A stretch of 23,985 nt of DNA from Dactylosporangium sp. AC04546 (GCF_022095675.1 NZ_JAHYSG010000155.1:1-23985); one strand, 5' to 3'. Shown: positions 7,999 to 17,664, counted from the first letter of the stretch. Numbers and translations are program-made. The notes: generated from the sequence alone by a model not told the origin.

Positions 7999-9989
7999 AG
8001 GAACTGATCGCGCGGTCGAACCGGCTCGGGGCCGATCCGCGCAACACCAACTACGCCGGCGGCAACACCTCGGCCAAGGGCACCGCGACCGACCCGGTCA
8101 CCGGCGGGCCGGTGGAGCTGCTGTGGGTGAAGGGGTCCGGGGGTGACCTCGGGACGCTGACGGCCGGCGGGCTGGCGGTGCTGCGGCTCGACCGGCTGCG
8201 GGCGCTCGTCGACGTGTACCCCGGGGTCGAGCGCGAGGACGAGATGGTCGCCGCGTTCGACTACTGCCTGCACGGCCGGGGCGGGGCAGCGCCGTCGATC
8301 GACACGGCGATGCACGGCCTGGTGGGGGCCGCGCACGTCGACCACCTGCACCCGGACGCGGGCATCGCCCTGGCGACGGCGGCGGACGGTCCCGCGCTGA
8401 CCAAGGAGTGCTTCGGCGATCGCGTGCTGTGGGTGCCGTGGCGCCGGCCCGGTTTTCAGCTCGGTCTCGACATCGCGGCCGTCCAGCGCTCCAATCCCCA
8501 GGCGATCGGGGTCATCCTGGGCGGGCACGGGATCACGGCCTGGGGCGCCACGTCCGAGGAGTGCGAGGCGAACTCCCTCGAGATCATCCGCGTCGCCACC
8601 GAGTTCCTGGCGTCGCGGGGACGGCCGGACCCGTTCGGGGCGGTGGTGACCGCGCCGCTGGAGGACCGCCGGGCCCGGGCCGCGGCGCTGATGCCGGTCC
8701 TGCGCGGGCTCGTGTCCACCGATCTGCGGCAGGTCGGGCACTTCCGCGACGACGACGTCGTGCTCGACTTCGCCGGCTCCGAGGCGCTGGACCGCCTCGC
8801 CCAGCTCGGCACCTCGTGCCCGGACCACTTCCTGCGGACCAAGGTCCGCCCGCTCGTGCTCGACGCGGGCGGCGGCACCGAGGAGCGCATCCGCGAGCTG
8901 CACGCCGCCTACCGGGCCGAGTACGCGGCCTACTACGCGCGCCACGCCGCCGCGGACTCGCCGCCGATGCGGGGCGCCGACCCGGCGATCGTGCTGGTGC
9001 CCGGCGTGGGCATGTTCTCGTTCGGCGCCAACAAGCAGACGGCCCGGGTCGCCGGCGAGTTCTACGTCAACGCCATCAACGTGATGCGCGGTGCCGAGTC
9101 GGTCTCCGCCTACGCGCCGATCGACGAGGCGGAGAAGTTCCGCATCGAGTACTGGGCGCTGGAGGAGGCCAAGCTGCGGCGCATGCCGAAGCCCAAGCCC
9201 CTGGCCACCCGCGTCGCGCTGGTGACCGGCGGCGGCTCCGGCATCGGCCGGGCCATCGCGCACCGGCTGGCCGCCGAGGGCGCCTGCGTCGTCGTCGCCG
9301 ACCGCGACGCGACGGCCGCCGCGACCGTCGCTGCCGAGCTCGGCTCGGCCGACGTGGCCGTGCCGGTCACCGTCGACGTCACCGACGAGGACGCGGTCCG
9401 CGCCGCCGTGGACGCCGCGGTGCTCGCGTTCGGCGGGGTCGACCTGGTCGTCAACAACGCCGGCCTGTCCATCTCCAAGCCGCTGCTGGAGACCACCGCC
9501 GCCGACTGGGACCTCCAGCACGACGTCATGGCCCGCGGCTCGTTCCTGGTCGCCCGCGAGGCGGCCCGGGCGATGATCGCCCAGAAGCTCGGCGGCGACA
9601 TCGTGTACATCGCCAGCAAGAACGCGGTCTTCGCCGGGCCGAACAACGTCGCCTACGGCGCGACCAAGGCCGACCAGGCGCACCAGGTGCGGCTCCTTGC
9701 GGCCGAGCTCGGCGGGCACGGCATCCGGGTCAACGGCGTGAACCCCGACGGCGTCGTGCGCGGCTCCGGCATCTTCGCGTCCGGCTGGGGCGCGCAGCGG
9801 GCCGCCGTGTACGGCGTGCCGGAGGAGGAGCTCGGTGCCTTCTACGCGCAGCGCACGCTGCTGAAGCGGGAGGTGCTGCCCGAGCACGTCGCCGACGCGG
9901 TCTTCGCCCTGACCGGCGGTGACCTGTCCCAGACGACCGGGCTGCATGTCCCGGTCGACGCCGGCGTCGCGGCCGCGTTCCTCAGATGA
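7995..9989 (+). CDS. rhaD: Bifunctional rhamnulose-1-phosphate aldolase / short-chain dehydrogenase
   Basis: A 664-residue two-domain enzyme. The N-terminal ~400 residues form a class II (zinc) aldolase, with histidines in VDHLHPDAG and LGGHG as probable metal ligands. It would split L-rhamnulose 1-phosphate into dihydroxyacetone phosphate and L-lactaldehyde. The C-terminal ~260 residues form a short-chain dehydrogenase: nucleotide motif TGGGSGIGRAIA, NNAG, and a Ser/Tyr/Lys set in IASKN and YGATK. It probably acts on the lactaldehyde just formed; whether it oxidises to lactate or reduces to propanediol cannot be told from sequence. The length fits the known aldolase/alcohol dehydrogenase fusion family. 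Both ends overlap neighbours by ATGA. Confidence 0.92.
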   Translation: MKELIARSNRLGADPRNTNYAGGNTSAKGTATDPVTGGPVELLWVKGSGGDLGTLTAGGLAVLRLDRLRALVDVYPGVEREDEMVAAFDYCLHGRGGAAPSIDTAMHGLVGAAHVDHLHPDAGIALATAADGPALTKECFGDRVLWVPWRRPGFQLGLDIAAVQRSNPQAIGVILGGHGITAWGATSEECEANSLEIIRVATEFLASRGRPDPFGAVVTAPLEDRRARAAALMPVLRGLVSTDLRQVGHFRDDDVVLDFAGSEALDRLAQLGTSCPDHFLRTKVRPLVLDAGGGTEERIRELHAAYRAEYAAYYARHAAADSPPMRGADPAIVLVPGVGMFSFGANKQTARVAGEFYVNAINVMRGAESVSAYAPIDEAEKFRIEYWALEEAKLRRMPKPKPLATRVALVTGGGSGIGRAIAHRLAAEGACVVVADRDATAAATVAAELGSADVAVPVTVDVTDEDAVRAAVDAAVLAFGGVDLVVNNAGLSISKPLLETTAADWDLQHDVMARGSFLVAREAARAMIAQKLGGDIVYIASKNAVFAGPNNVAYGATKADQAHQVRLLAAELGGHGIRVNGVNPDGVVRGSGIFASGWGAQRAAVYGVPEEELGAFYAQRTLLKREVLPEHVADAVFALTGGDLSQTTGLHVPVDAGVAAAFLR

Positions 9990-11383
9990 GAGTCGCCGCC
10001 GTCGATCTCGGTGCGTCGAGCGGCCGGGTCATCACCGCGGAGGTGGGGCCCGGCCGGCTCTCGCTGACCGAGAGCGCGCGCTTCGCCAACACGCCCGTGC
10101 GGGTCCAGGGCACCCTGCACTGGAACATCCTCGAGCTGTACGGCGGGATCCTCGACGGGCTGCGCCGGGCCGGCCCGGTCGCCAGCGTGGGCGTCGACTC
10201 GTGGGCCGTCGACTACGGCCTGCTCGACGCCGACGGCCGGCTGCTCGGCAACCCGGTGCACTACCGCGACGCCCGCACCGACGGCGTCATGGAGGCGCAG
10301 CCGAAGGAGGAGCTGTACGCCGCGACGGGGATCGCGCTGCAGCCGTTCAACACGGTGTTCCAGCTGCTCGCCGCGCGTGGCACGGCGCAGCTCGCGGCGG
10401 CCCACCGGCTCCTGCTGATCCCGGACCTCATCACGTACTGGCTGACCGGCGCGCAGGGGGCCGAGCTCACGAACGCCTCGACGACCGGCCTGCTCGCCGC
10501 GGGCGGCACCGGCTGGGCTTGTCCGCTGATCGACCGGCTGGGCCTGCCGGCCGGGCTGCTGCCCCCGCTGTGGCGGCCCGGCGACCCGGCCGGCACCCTG
10601 CTGCCGTCGGTAGCCGCCGAGACCGGGTTGGCCGAGGAGACGCTGGTGACGGTGGTTGCCTCGCACGACACGGCGTCGGCGGTGGCGGGCGTGCCGGCCG
10701 AGGGGGAGCGCTTCGCGTACATCTCCTGCGGCACCTGGTCGCTCGTCGGGGTGGAGCTCGACCGCCCGGTCGTCTCCGGCGAGTCCCGCGATGCGGGCTT
10801 CACCAACGAGATCGGCGTCGACGGTACCGTCCGCTTCCTCCGCAACGTCATGGGCCTCTGGCTGCTGCAGGAGTGCCTGCGGCACTGGGCGTCGACCGGC
10901 GTCGCGGTCACCCTGGACGGCCTGCTGGCCGGGGCGGCCGCGGCACCGGCCGGCCGCAGCGTCGTCGACGCGACCGACCCGGCGTTCCTGGCCCCGGGCG
11001 ACATGCCGGCCCGCATCGCCGCCGCGTGCGCGGCCACCGGCCAGCCGGTGCCGGCCGACCCGGTGGCGATGACGCGGTGCATCCTGGACAGCCTGGCGCT
11101 GGCGTACCGCCGCTCGGTCGAGGATGCCCAGCGCCTCTCCGGCCGGGCCGTGGACGTCGTGCACCTGGTCGGCGGGGGCGTGCAGAACGAGCTGCTGTGC
11201 CAGCTGACCGCCGACGCCTGCGGCCTGCCGGTGCTCGCCGGCCCGGTCGAGGCCGGCGCCCTCGGCAACGTCCTGGTCCAGGCCCGCGCCCTCGGTCTGG
11301 TCGACCCGTCCCTGGCCGGCATGCGCGCCCTGCTGCGCGAGACCCAGCCGGTCCGCCGCTACGAACCCCGTCACACGGGGTAG
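9986..11383 (+). CDS. rhaB: Rhamnulokinase
   Basis: A 465-residue FGGY-family sugar kinase that phosphorylates L-rhamnulose at C1 with ATP. It starts with the phosphate-binding motif AAVDLGASSGR, then SVGVDSWAVDYGLLD and HYRDARTD as in rhamnulokinases. The C-terminal half has SHDTASAVAGVP, SCGTWSLVGVE and the FGGY nucleotide-binding end HLVGGGVQNELLCQL. It is the last gene of the operon; its ATG overlaps the aldolase stop. Its stop codon lies inside the end of the convergent HD-domain gene (13-bp overlap), so there is no room for an intergenic terminator. Confidence 0.93.
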   Translation: MRVAAVDLGASSGRVITAEVGPGRLSLTESARFANTPVRVQGTLHWNILELYGGILDGLRRAGPVASVGVDSWAVDYGLLDADGRLLGNPVHYRDARTDGVMEAQPKEELYAATGIALQPFNTVFQLLAARGTAQLAAAHRLLLIPDLITYWLTGAQGAELTNASTTGLLAAGGTGWACPLIDRLGLPAGLLPPLWRPGDPAGTLLPSVAAETGLAEETLVTVVASHDTASAVAGVPAEGERFAYISCGTWSLVGVELDRPVVSGESRDAGFTNEIGVDGTVRFLRNVMGLWLLQECLRHWASTGVAVTLDGLLAGAAAAPAGRSVVDATDPAFLAPGDMPARIAAACAATGQPVPADPVAMTRCILDSLALAYRRSVEDAQRLSGRAVDVVHLVGGGVQNELLCQLTADACGLPVLAGPVEAGALGNVLVQARALGLVDPSLAGMRALLRETQPVRRYEPRHTG

Positions 11384-11937
11384 GCCGCCTGGAAGGCGAG
11401 CCGCTCGTCGGCGCGCTCGGCCAGGTGGGTCAGGAGGTCGTCGAGGAGCAGGAAGGCGTCCCACGGCTCGCGGCCCGTCGCGGCCGCGACGGCGATCGTG
11501 ACGCGCTGCTCCAGGTCAGGTTCGCGGCGGCCCTTCCAGACCTTGTCGGCCACGGTCACGAGCAGCTCCTCGACCGTCGCGTCCGGGCGGTCCCAGTCGC
11601 CGTGGACGGCGGCGAAGCGGGCCAGGTCGGCGGGCACGCCGTAGGAGAGCAGGACCCGTTCGCCGGTCGCCTCGTGGCGGGTGCCGGGGCCGGTCAGCTC
11701 CTCCGGGTGGCGGGCCTTGCCGATGTCGTGGGTCGCCGCGCCGAACGTGACCGCCGGGCGGTCGACGGGCAGCTCGGGGACCTCCTCGGCGAGCCGGTCG
11801 AGCAGGTCGCAGGCGACGTCGTGGACCTGGCGCAGGTGCGCGGCGAGGCGGGGCGGCGCGTGCTCGGCGCGCAGCAGGTCCTCGACGGCCGCCGGCAGGG
11901 GCCGCGGGCCGGGTGCTTGCAGGGCGTGGTCGAGCAT
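11371..11937 (-). CDS. HD-domain metal-dependent phosphohydrolase-like protein
   Basis: A 188-residue soluble protein with the HD metal-site pattern: His39, the His70-Asp71 pair in ATHDIGKA, His88 in RHEATGERVL, His112 in FAAVHGDW and Asp131 in TVADKVWKG. HD proteins hydrolyse phosphate esters, often nucleotides, but the substrate here is unknown. It starts 4 bp after the phosphopantetheinyl transferase stop, so it is the last gene of that minus-strand unit. It ends 13 bp inside the convergent rhamnulokinase gene. Nothing ties it to rhamnose. Confidence 0.82.
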   Translation of the reverse strand: MLDHALQAPGPRPLPAAVEDLLRAEHAPPRLAAHLRQVHDVACDLLDRLAEEVPELPVDRPAVTFGAATHDIGKARHPEELTGPGTRHEATGERVLLSYGVPADLARFAAVHGDWDRPDATVEELLVTVADKVWKGRREPDLEQRVTIAVAAATGREPWDAFLLLDDLLTHLAERADERLAFQAAYPV

Positions 11938-11941
11938 CTGC

Positions 11942-12636
11942 CTAGGCTGGCACGACTCCGGCGCTGCGGACCAGGTCCGGGGCCACGTGGAAGCGGCCCG
12001 TGAAGCGGTCCGGGGCGCCGGGCGACCGGTCGAGGCGGCGCGGGTCGATGTGGGCCGTCCACGTGGCGGCCTCGACGTCGATGGTGAGCCGCGCGTCGTG
12101 GAAGTCGAGCCAGGTGCCGACGATCGGCGACCACAGCTTGTACACCACCTCCTTGGCGCTGAAGTGCACGGCCGGCCACCAGTCCTCGCCCGGCCGGGCG
12201 GCGCACCAGTCGAGCTCCTCGGGCAGGCAGATCGACGCCCGCACGTTGCCCGGCAGGATCGTGCGGCGCTCGGCGTCGATGCCGACCGCCCGCACGTCCG
12301 GGGTGCGGGCGACGGCGGCGGCGCAGTAGCCGGCGGTGTGCGTGATGCTGCCCGTGGTGCCGTGCGGCCAGACCGGCGCGCGGTTGTCGGCCGTGAGCGG
12401 GTGGCCGACCACGCCGAGCCGGCCCAGGGCGCGGCGGGCGGCGACCCGGCCGGCGGTGAACTCGCGGCGGCGGCTGGCCACCGCGCGAGGGCTCAGGTGG
12501 GCCGCCTCGGCCGGCAGCAGCTCGCCGTCGAAGTCGGCCGCGCCCGCCACCTCCACGGCGACGAACCCGGGCAGCAGGTCATCCACGGCCGCTCCGGTCA
12601 GGGGCCGAGGTCCGGGTCTGGGTCTGGGTCTGGGTG

Positions 12637-12640
<4 letters not shown>
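11942..12640 (-). CDS. 4'-phosphopantetheinyl transferase (Sfp/EntD type)
   Basis: A 232-residue protein that would move phosphopantetheine from CoA to a serine of a carrier protein (PKS, NRPS or fatty-acid type). Key motifs are WPHGTTGSITHT around residues 91-102, VGIDAE with Mg-binding Asp122 and Glu124, and FSAKEVVYKLW with Lys163-Glu164. The order and GSITH motif are closest to EntD-like enzymes. I chose GTG 12640 because it overlaps the membrane-protein stop as GTGA; GTG 12586 is an alternative that drops an odd Pro/Arg-repeat N-terminus encoded by a hexanucleotide repeat. No synthase or carrier protein gene is in the window, so its partner is unknown. Confidence 0.88.
12614..12637. repeat. 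Hexanucleotide repeat at the start of the transferase gene
   Basis: Three GGGTCT units (12614-12631) and a variant GGGTGT (12632-12637). On the minus strand they encode alternating Pro-Arg just after the presumed start of the phosphopantetheinyl transferase. Copy number changes would keep the frame. If the true start is GTG 12586, the repeat is untranslated leader. Confidence 0.7.
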
Positions 12641-13662
<1,022 letters not shown>

Positions 13663-13705
13663 TCATCGATCCTGACGCATCGGGACGGTCCGCACAGCCC
13701 CGTTC

Positions 13706-14332
13706 TCAGGAATCGGCAGGATCGATGCGGCGCAGCAGGTGGGCGCGGGCCGCCGCGTCGAGCGGGCCGCCCCGCCCGGCCAGCCGCGCGGCGAGCTCCT
13801 GCCGGTGCCCGGGCGTCTTGTTGCCGCCGAACTTGAACTTCGCGGTGACCGAGGTCACGGTCAGCTCGATCCCTCGGATGCCCGGCAGCTCCCGGTCCGT
13901 CTCGGTGACCGGCTCGCGCTCGACGTCGGGCTGGAAGTGCCCGAGCTGCCGGCGCAGCAGCGCCGCCTTCTCCGCCCGGTCGTCGACGATCCGCACGTCG
14001 CAGGCGAGCTGGACGGCGGCGTAGTACGACGTCGGCACCCCGCGCGTCACGTCCGTGCCGGGGTTGGCGTTCCAGTCCGACGGCACGTACACGTAGTCGC
14101 CGATCACGCTGAGCAGCGCCCGCGGGTGCTCCTCCAGCAGCGGCCACACCGGGTTGGGCCGGGCCAGGTGCAGCCAGACGGTGGCGGCGCCGTCGAACGT
14201 GAAGTGCGTCGGCACCACGACCGGCAGGTCCCGGCCCCGGCCGGGCGCGACGAGCTGCCCGAAGTCCCGCTCACGCAGGAACCCCCGCCACTCCTCGTCG
14301 GTGGCGGCCGCGTCCCAGGGATGCACGAGCAC
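13706..14332 (-). CDS. FMN-binding PaiB-like protein (split-barrel flavin family)
   Basis: A 208-residue protein with the PaiB/FMN-binding negative regulator layout: an N-terminal split-barrel with VVPTHFTFD and LHLARPNPVWPLL, the YVYVPSDW segment, VPTSYYAAVQL, and a C-terminal AKFKFGGNKTPGHRQE matching the AKFKLSQN ending of this family. PaiB was described as a repressor of sporulation and protease genes in Bacillus, but many homologues are flavin-binding enzymes of unknown role. GTG 14332 is preceded by TAGACT and then exactly 6 nt, with no ribosome binding site, so the transcript is probably leaderless. Confidence 0.8.
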   Translation of the reverse strand: MLVHPWDAAATDEEWRGFLRERDFGQLVAPGRGRDLPVVVPTHFTFDGAATVWLHLARPNPVWPLLEEHPRALLSVIGDYVYVPSDWNANPGTDVTRGVPTSYYAAVQLACDVRIVDDRAEKAALLRRQLGHFQPDVEREPVTETDRELPGIRGIELTVTSVTAKFKFGGNKTPGHRQELAARLAGRGGPLDAAARAHLLRRIDPADS

Positions 14333-14338
14333 GGCCCG

Positions 14339-14362
14339 AGTCTAGGGGGCCGCGGATAGGGT
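14339..14362. promoter_or_regulatory. Back-to-back -10 boxes for two leaderless divergent genes
   Basis: On the minus strand TAGACT (14344-14339) is followed by 6 nt and the GTG of the PaiB-like gene. On the plus strand TAGGGT (14357-14362) is followed by 6 nt and the GTG of the HTH-like gene. The boxes are only 12 bp apart, so each polymerase footprint would cover the other promoter. The -35 regions are poor; CTGACC on the minus strand is a weak candidate. Confidence 0.6.
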
Positions 14363-14368
14363 CAGCGC

Positions 14369-15082
14369 GTGGAGCTGGTGCCGCCCTTCGCGCAACGCCT
14401 CGCGCGGCTGCTGGAGCACCGCGGCACGCCGCCGGAAGCCCTGGCCGCCGCCGCGGGCGTCCCGCCGGCCGCCCTCGACGCGGTCCTCGCCGGCGCCGGG
14501 CCCGACCCGGCGCTGCTGCGGCGGATCGCGCCCGCGCTCGGCCTGCACGCCGCCGACCTGCTCGTGGCGGCCGGTCAGGCGCTGCCCGACGACCTGGCGC
14601 CGGCCCGGCTGACCGGGCCCTGGCGGGTCAACCACCTCGTGCACCGTGGCCGCCGGGGTGTCGCGGAGCTGCTCCGCCGGATCGAGGCCCTGCCCGACCG
14701 GCGCACGCCGCACCCGGAGCCGTGGACCCCCCGCGCCCGCGTGCCCGTCCCGGGCGAGGTGATCCACCGGCTCCTGGAAAACCGCAACATCCGCGTCGAC
14801 ATGGCGACGCTGATGGACGCCGGCGGCCCCTACCTGTCGACGTCCACCTACGCGATGGCGCTGGGCGGCCGGACCCACCTCGAACAGTCGCTCGTCGACG
14901 CCTTCGCCTGGTTGCTCGGCATCGCCCCCGGCGACCTGGTGGCACTGGCGGGCGTCGAGCCGTCCGCGCGGTCCCAGTGGCCGCCGGAGGGCGAGCCGGT
15001 CGAGGGCCTGGCCGAGCTGGCCTGGGCGGCCCGCCGGCTCGACGACGAGCAGCTCGAGCGGCTGCTGTTCGACCGGGACTGA
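14369..15082 (+). CDS. Putative HTH (XRE-like) regulator
   Basis: A 237-residue Leu/Ala-rich protein. Residues about 6-68 resemble an XRE-type helix-turn-helix (FAQRLARLLEHRG, then AAAAGVPPAALDAVLAG and a LGLHAADLL end). A second similar block lies around residues 130-195 (VIHRLLENRNIRVDMATLMD, then LVDAFAWLLGIAPGDLVALAGV). Both blocks look degenerate, so DNA binding is uncertain. GTG 14369 is preceded by TAGGGT and 6 nt and has no ribosome binding site, consistent with a leaderless mRNA. It is divergent from the PaiB-like gene across 36 bp, and converges on the oxidoreductase gene with only 3 bp between stops (TGA-GGC-TCA). Confidence 0.7.
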   Translation: MELVPPFAQRLARLLEHRGTPPEALAAAAGVPPAALDAVLAGAGPDPALLRRIAPALGLHAADLLVAAGQALPDDLAPARLTGPWRVNHLVHRGRRGVAELLRRIEALPDRRTPHPEPWTPRARVPVPGEVIHRLLENRNIRVDMATLMDAGGPYLSTSTYAMALGGRTHLEQSLVDAFAWLLGIAPGDLVALAGVEPSARSQWPPEGEPVEGLAELAWAARRLDDEQLERLLFDRD

Positions 15083-15085
15083 GGC

Positions 15086-16501
15086 TCAGCCGTCCGGGAG
15101 GCTCGCGCCCTGGGCCCGCAGGACCCGCTGGACCTGCTCGGCCGGGATCTCGCGCGGTGCCTTGCCGGCGCGGGCGGACAGCGCCGCGCACACCCCGGCC
15201 GCCTGGCCGGTGGCCATCGAGATGGGCATGATGCGGTACGAGCTGTGGGCCACGTGGTCGCCCGAGATGCAGCGGCCGGCGACCAGCAGCCCGTCCACGT
15301 CGCGGGGGAGGAGGGTCCGCAGCGGGATGTCGTACGACGCGCCCTGCGGCAGGCGGCGCAGGATCGTGCCCGGGCCGTTGGGGTTGTGGATGTCGACCGG
15401 GTACGCGCCGCGGGCGACGACGTCCGGGAACGACCGCGCGCTCAGCACGTCCTCGCCGGTGAGCTGGTAGTCGCCGAGCACCCGGCGGGTCTCCCGGACG
15501 CCGACCTGCACGCCGCTCTGGATGACGTAGGAGTCGCCGAAGCCCGGCACCCGGTCGTGCAGGAACCGGGCGATCTGCGCCATCTGGTGGTGCATCACCA
15601 GCTCGGCCCGGGTCAGGTCCCACACGCTGGTGCCGAGGCCGCCGAAGCGGGTCGAGTTCACCGACACCTCGTCGAGGTGCGGGGTCGCGAAGAACAGGAT
15701 GTCCTCGCGGGGCAGGTCGAGCTCGCCGGCGTCGCGGGCCTGCTGGACGAGGTCCCACAGGCCGTGCACGCCCCGCCACTGGTCCGGGTGGTCGCGGACG
15801 TAGCCGAGGAACCCGTCCCGGTCGACGTTGCCGACCCGGAACATCAGCGTCATCGGCTGGGTCAGCCCGTCCTCGGGCCGGCCGACCTCGTACGGCGCGC
15901 CGGCCGCCGCGGCCAGGTCGCCGTCGCCGGTGCAGTCGACGACGACGGCCGCGTCGATGACGACCGGACCCGACTTCGTCTCGAAGACGACCCGGGTGCC
16001 GCCGTCGGGCAGCGCGGCGCAGTCGGAGGCGAACGAGTGCAGCAGCAGCCGCACCCCGCAGCCGGCGAGCATGTCGTAGGTGGTGAGCTTGAACAGCTCC
16101 GGGTCGAACGGCACCGTGTAGCCCGTGTCCGGGCTGGGGGAGACCGCGCCGTGGGCCCGGACCAGCCGGTCGAGCAGCATCCACAGCACGCCCGCGACCA
16201 CCGGCTCGCCCTCGCCGTGGTCGGTCGGCAGCAGGCGGCCGTCCGCGCCGCCGACGGCCTGTTTCATCTCGTTGTGGAAGCTCATGAGCGGCATGACCAG
16301 TGCGGCGGTCGCGTTGCCGCCGAGGAAGCCGTAGCGTTCGACGAGCACCACCTCGGCGCCGGCGGCCGCGGCCCCCATCGCCGCGCCGAACCCGGCCGGG
16401 CCGCCGCCGACCACCAGGACCTCGGTGTGCCCGGCGTGGATGGCGGACCGGGATGGCAGCTGTACCTTGGGCACGTCCGGCGGCGGCCCCAGTACGGTCA
16501 C
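15086..16501 (-). CDS. FAD-dependent oxidoreductase
   Basis: A 471-residue flavoprotein of the FAD_oxidored type. The FAD-binding Rossmann motif VVGGGPAGFGAA is at residues 31-41, ending in VLVERYGFLGGNAT, the usual segment of this family. VVDCTGDGDLAAAAGAPYE and the C-terminal GLLVAGRCISGDHVAHSSYR with ATGQAAGVCAAL complete the FAD site. The substrate is unknown; relatives often sit beside carbohydrate genes. GTG 16501 overlaps the stop of the pyruvyl transferase gene as GTGA, so the two are translationally coupled. Longer upstream frames lie inside that gene and are rejected. Confidence 0.87.
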   Translation of the reverse strand: MTVLGPPPDVPKVQLPSRSAIHAGHTEVLVVGGGPAGFGAAMGAAAAGAEVVLVERYGFLGGNATAALVMPLMSFHNEMKQAVGGADGRLLPTDHGEGEPVVAGVLWMLLDRLVRAHGAVSPSPDTGYTVPFDPELFKLTTYDMLAGCGVRLLLHSFASDCAALPDGGTRVVFETKSGPVVIDAAVVVDCTGDGDLAAAAGAPYEVGRPEDGLTQPMTLMFRVGNVDRDGFLGYVRDHPDQWRGVHGLWDLVQQARDAGELDLPREDILFFATPHLDEVSVNSTRFGGLGTSVWDLTRAELVMHHQMAQIARFLHDRVPGFGDSYVIQSGVQVGVRETRRVLGDYQLTGEDVLSARSFPDVVARGAYPVDIHNPNGPGTILRRLPQGASYDIPLRTLLPRDVDGLLVAGRCISGDHVAHSSYRIMPISMATGQAAGVCAALSARAGKAPREIPAEQVQRVLRAQGASLPDG

Positions 16502-17664
16502 GAGGCCACCCGTTCCGCCGCCCGGTGCCCGTCGACGCTGACCAGCCGCGGCGCGATCCGGTCGAGCTGCGCGCCGAGCCGGCGCCCGGTCTCGGTGGCC
16601 CGCTGGCGCAGCGCCGCGACCCGGGCCGCGGAGTCCTCGGTGTGCTGCGGCCGCTCGTCCCACAGCCGGTCGACCTGGGCGAGCAGCGGGCCGGCCGCCT
16701 CGCGGACCACGCCGCGCGGGACCGGCGCGCCGATGCGCTGCGCGAAGTCGAAGACCTTGCCGGCGTAGGGCAGCGCCAGCAGCGGCACGCCGGAGAGCGC
16801 CGCGAAGATGAGGAAGTGCAGCCGCATGCCGACGGCCAGGTCCAGGTGCTTCATGAGGTCGAGGATCTGCCCCGGGCGGTACTCACCGTGCAGCACCCGG
16901 CAGTGCTCGGCCGCCGTCATGCGCGACAGCACGGCGTGGGCGTGGCGGATGTCCGAGCGCTCCATCGGCACGAAGAGCAGCGCCGCGTCGAGCCGGTGCA
17001 CGATGTAGTCGCCGACGTGGGCGAGGAGCTGGTGGTACTCGTCGGCGGCCAGGTGCTGCGCCGCACGGCCGGGCTCGCGCACGCTCATGCCGACGACGCG
17101 CCGGCCGGGTGGCAGGGAGTCGCGCAGTACCGCCGTGTTGAACTCCTCCGGCTGCAGCAGCAGCGCCGGGTCGGCCGTCACCGTCACCCGGGCGTTCACC
17201 CCGGCCTCCTCCAGGGCGACCCGCGACTCCTCGTCGCGGACGGTGACCTCCATCGCGGCGCCCAGTATCTCGCGGGCCATCGCGCAGTCGAGGTCCTCGG
17301 TGAGCGGCCCGGCGCCCAGCGCGTACGTGAACACGGGCACGCGCTGCTCCTGCGCGGTGCGGACCACCCGCAGGTAGCGGCGGGCCTCCGTGTCGTAGAG
17401 GATGCCGCCCCCGCCGAGGACGAGCAGGTCGAGCCGCCCGGTCACCTCGGCCGTGCGGTCGCGGCTCACGCCTTCCCAGGCCGCGACGGCGACCTGGGGA
17501 TGGGCCCGGGACGTGTGCTCCGGGTCGCGGGAGAAGACCAGGACGTCCACGTCCGGCCGGCGGGCCCGCAGATCGTCCAGCAAACTGGTCAGGATGGCCT
17601 CGTCACCGAGGTTGTAGCCGCCGTAGGAGCCGAGGACGCCCACCCTGGGGCCGTGTTCACTCAT
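16498..17664 (-). CDS. Polysaccharide pyruvyl transferase family protein
   Basis: A 388-residue enzyme of the CsaB-like family, which transfers pyruvate from phosphoenolpyruvate to a sugar as a ketal. Landmarks are GSYGGYNLGDEAIL at the N-terminus, LLVLGGGGILYD, TVRDEESRVALEEAG, DPALLL, and near the end VGMRLHFLIFAALSGVPLLALPY. In other bacteria this modifies secondary cell-wall or capsular polysaccharide; the acceptor here is not evident. ATG 17664 is chosen for its strong AAGGAGG site six bases upstream (plus-strand 17671-17677). It is first in a two-gene unit with the FAD oxidoreductase and divergent from the K+ channel unit. Confidence 0.87.
   Translation of the reverse strand: MSEHGPRVGVLGSYGGYNLGDEAILTSLLDDLRARRPDVDVLVFSRDPEHTSRAHPQVAVAAWEGVSRDRTAEVTGRLDLLVLGGGGILYDTEARRYLRVVRTAQEQRVPVFTYALGAGPLTEDLDCAMAREILGAAMEVTVRDEESRVALEEAGVNARVTVTADPALLLQPEEFNTAVLRDSLPPGRRVVGMSVREPGRAAQHLAADEYHQLLAHVGDYIVHRLDAALLFVPMERSDIRHAHAVLSRMTAAEHCRVLHGEYRPGQILDLMKHLDLAVGMRLHFLIFAALSGVPLLALPYAGKVFDFAQRIGAPVPRGVVREAAGPLLAQVDRLWDERPQHTEDSAARVAALRQRATETGRRLGAQLDRIAPRLVSVDGHRAAERVAS

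Noticed and set aside
11943..11948. TAGGCT on the plus strand, like the leaderless -10 boxes
   Set aside because: No start codon or plus-strand gene follows; it coincides with the minus-strand transferase stop region.
15080..15088. TGAGGCTCA palindrome between convergent stop codons as a terminator
   Set aside because: Only a 4-bp stem formed by the two stop codons and adjacent bases; too short to end transcription.
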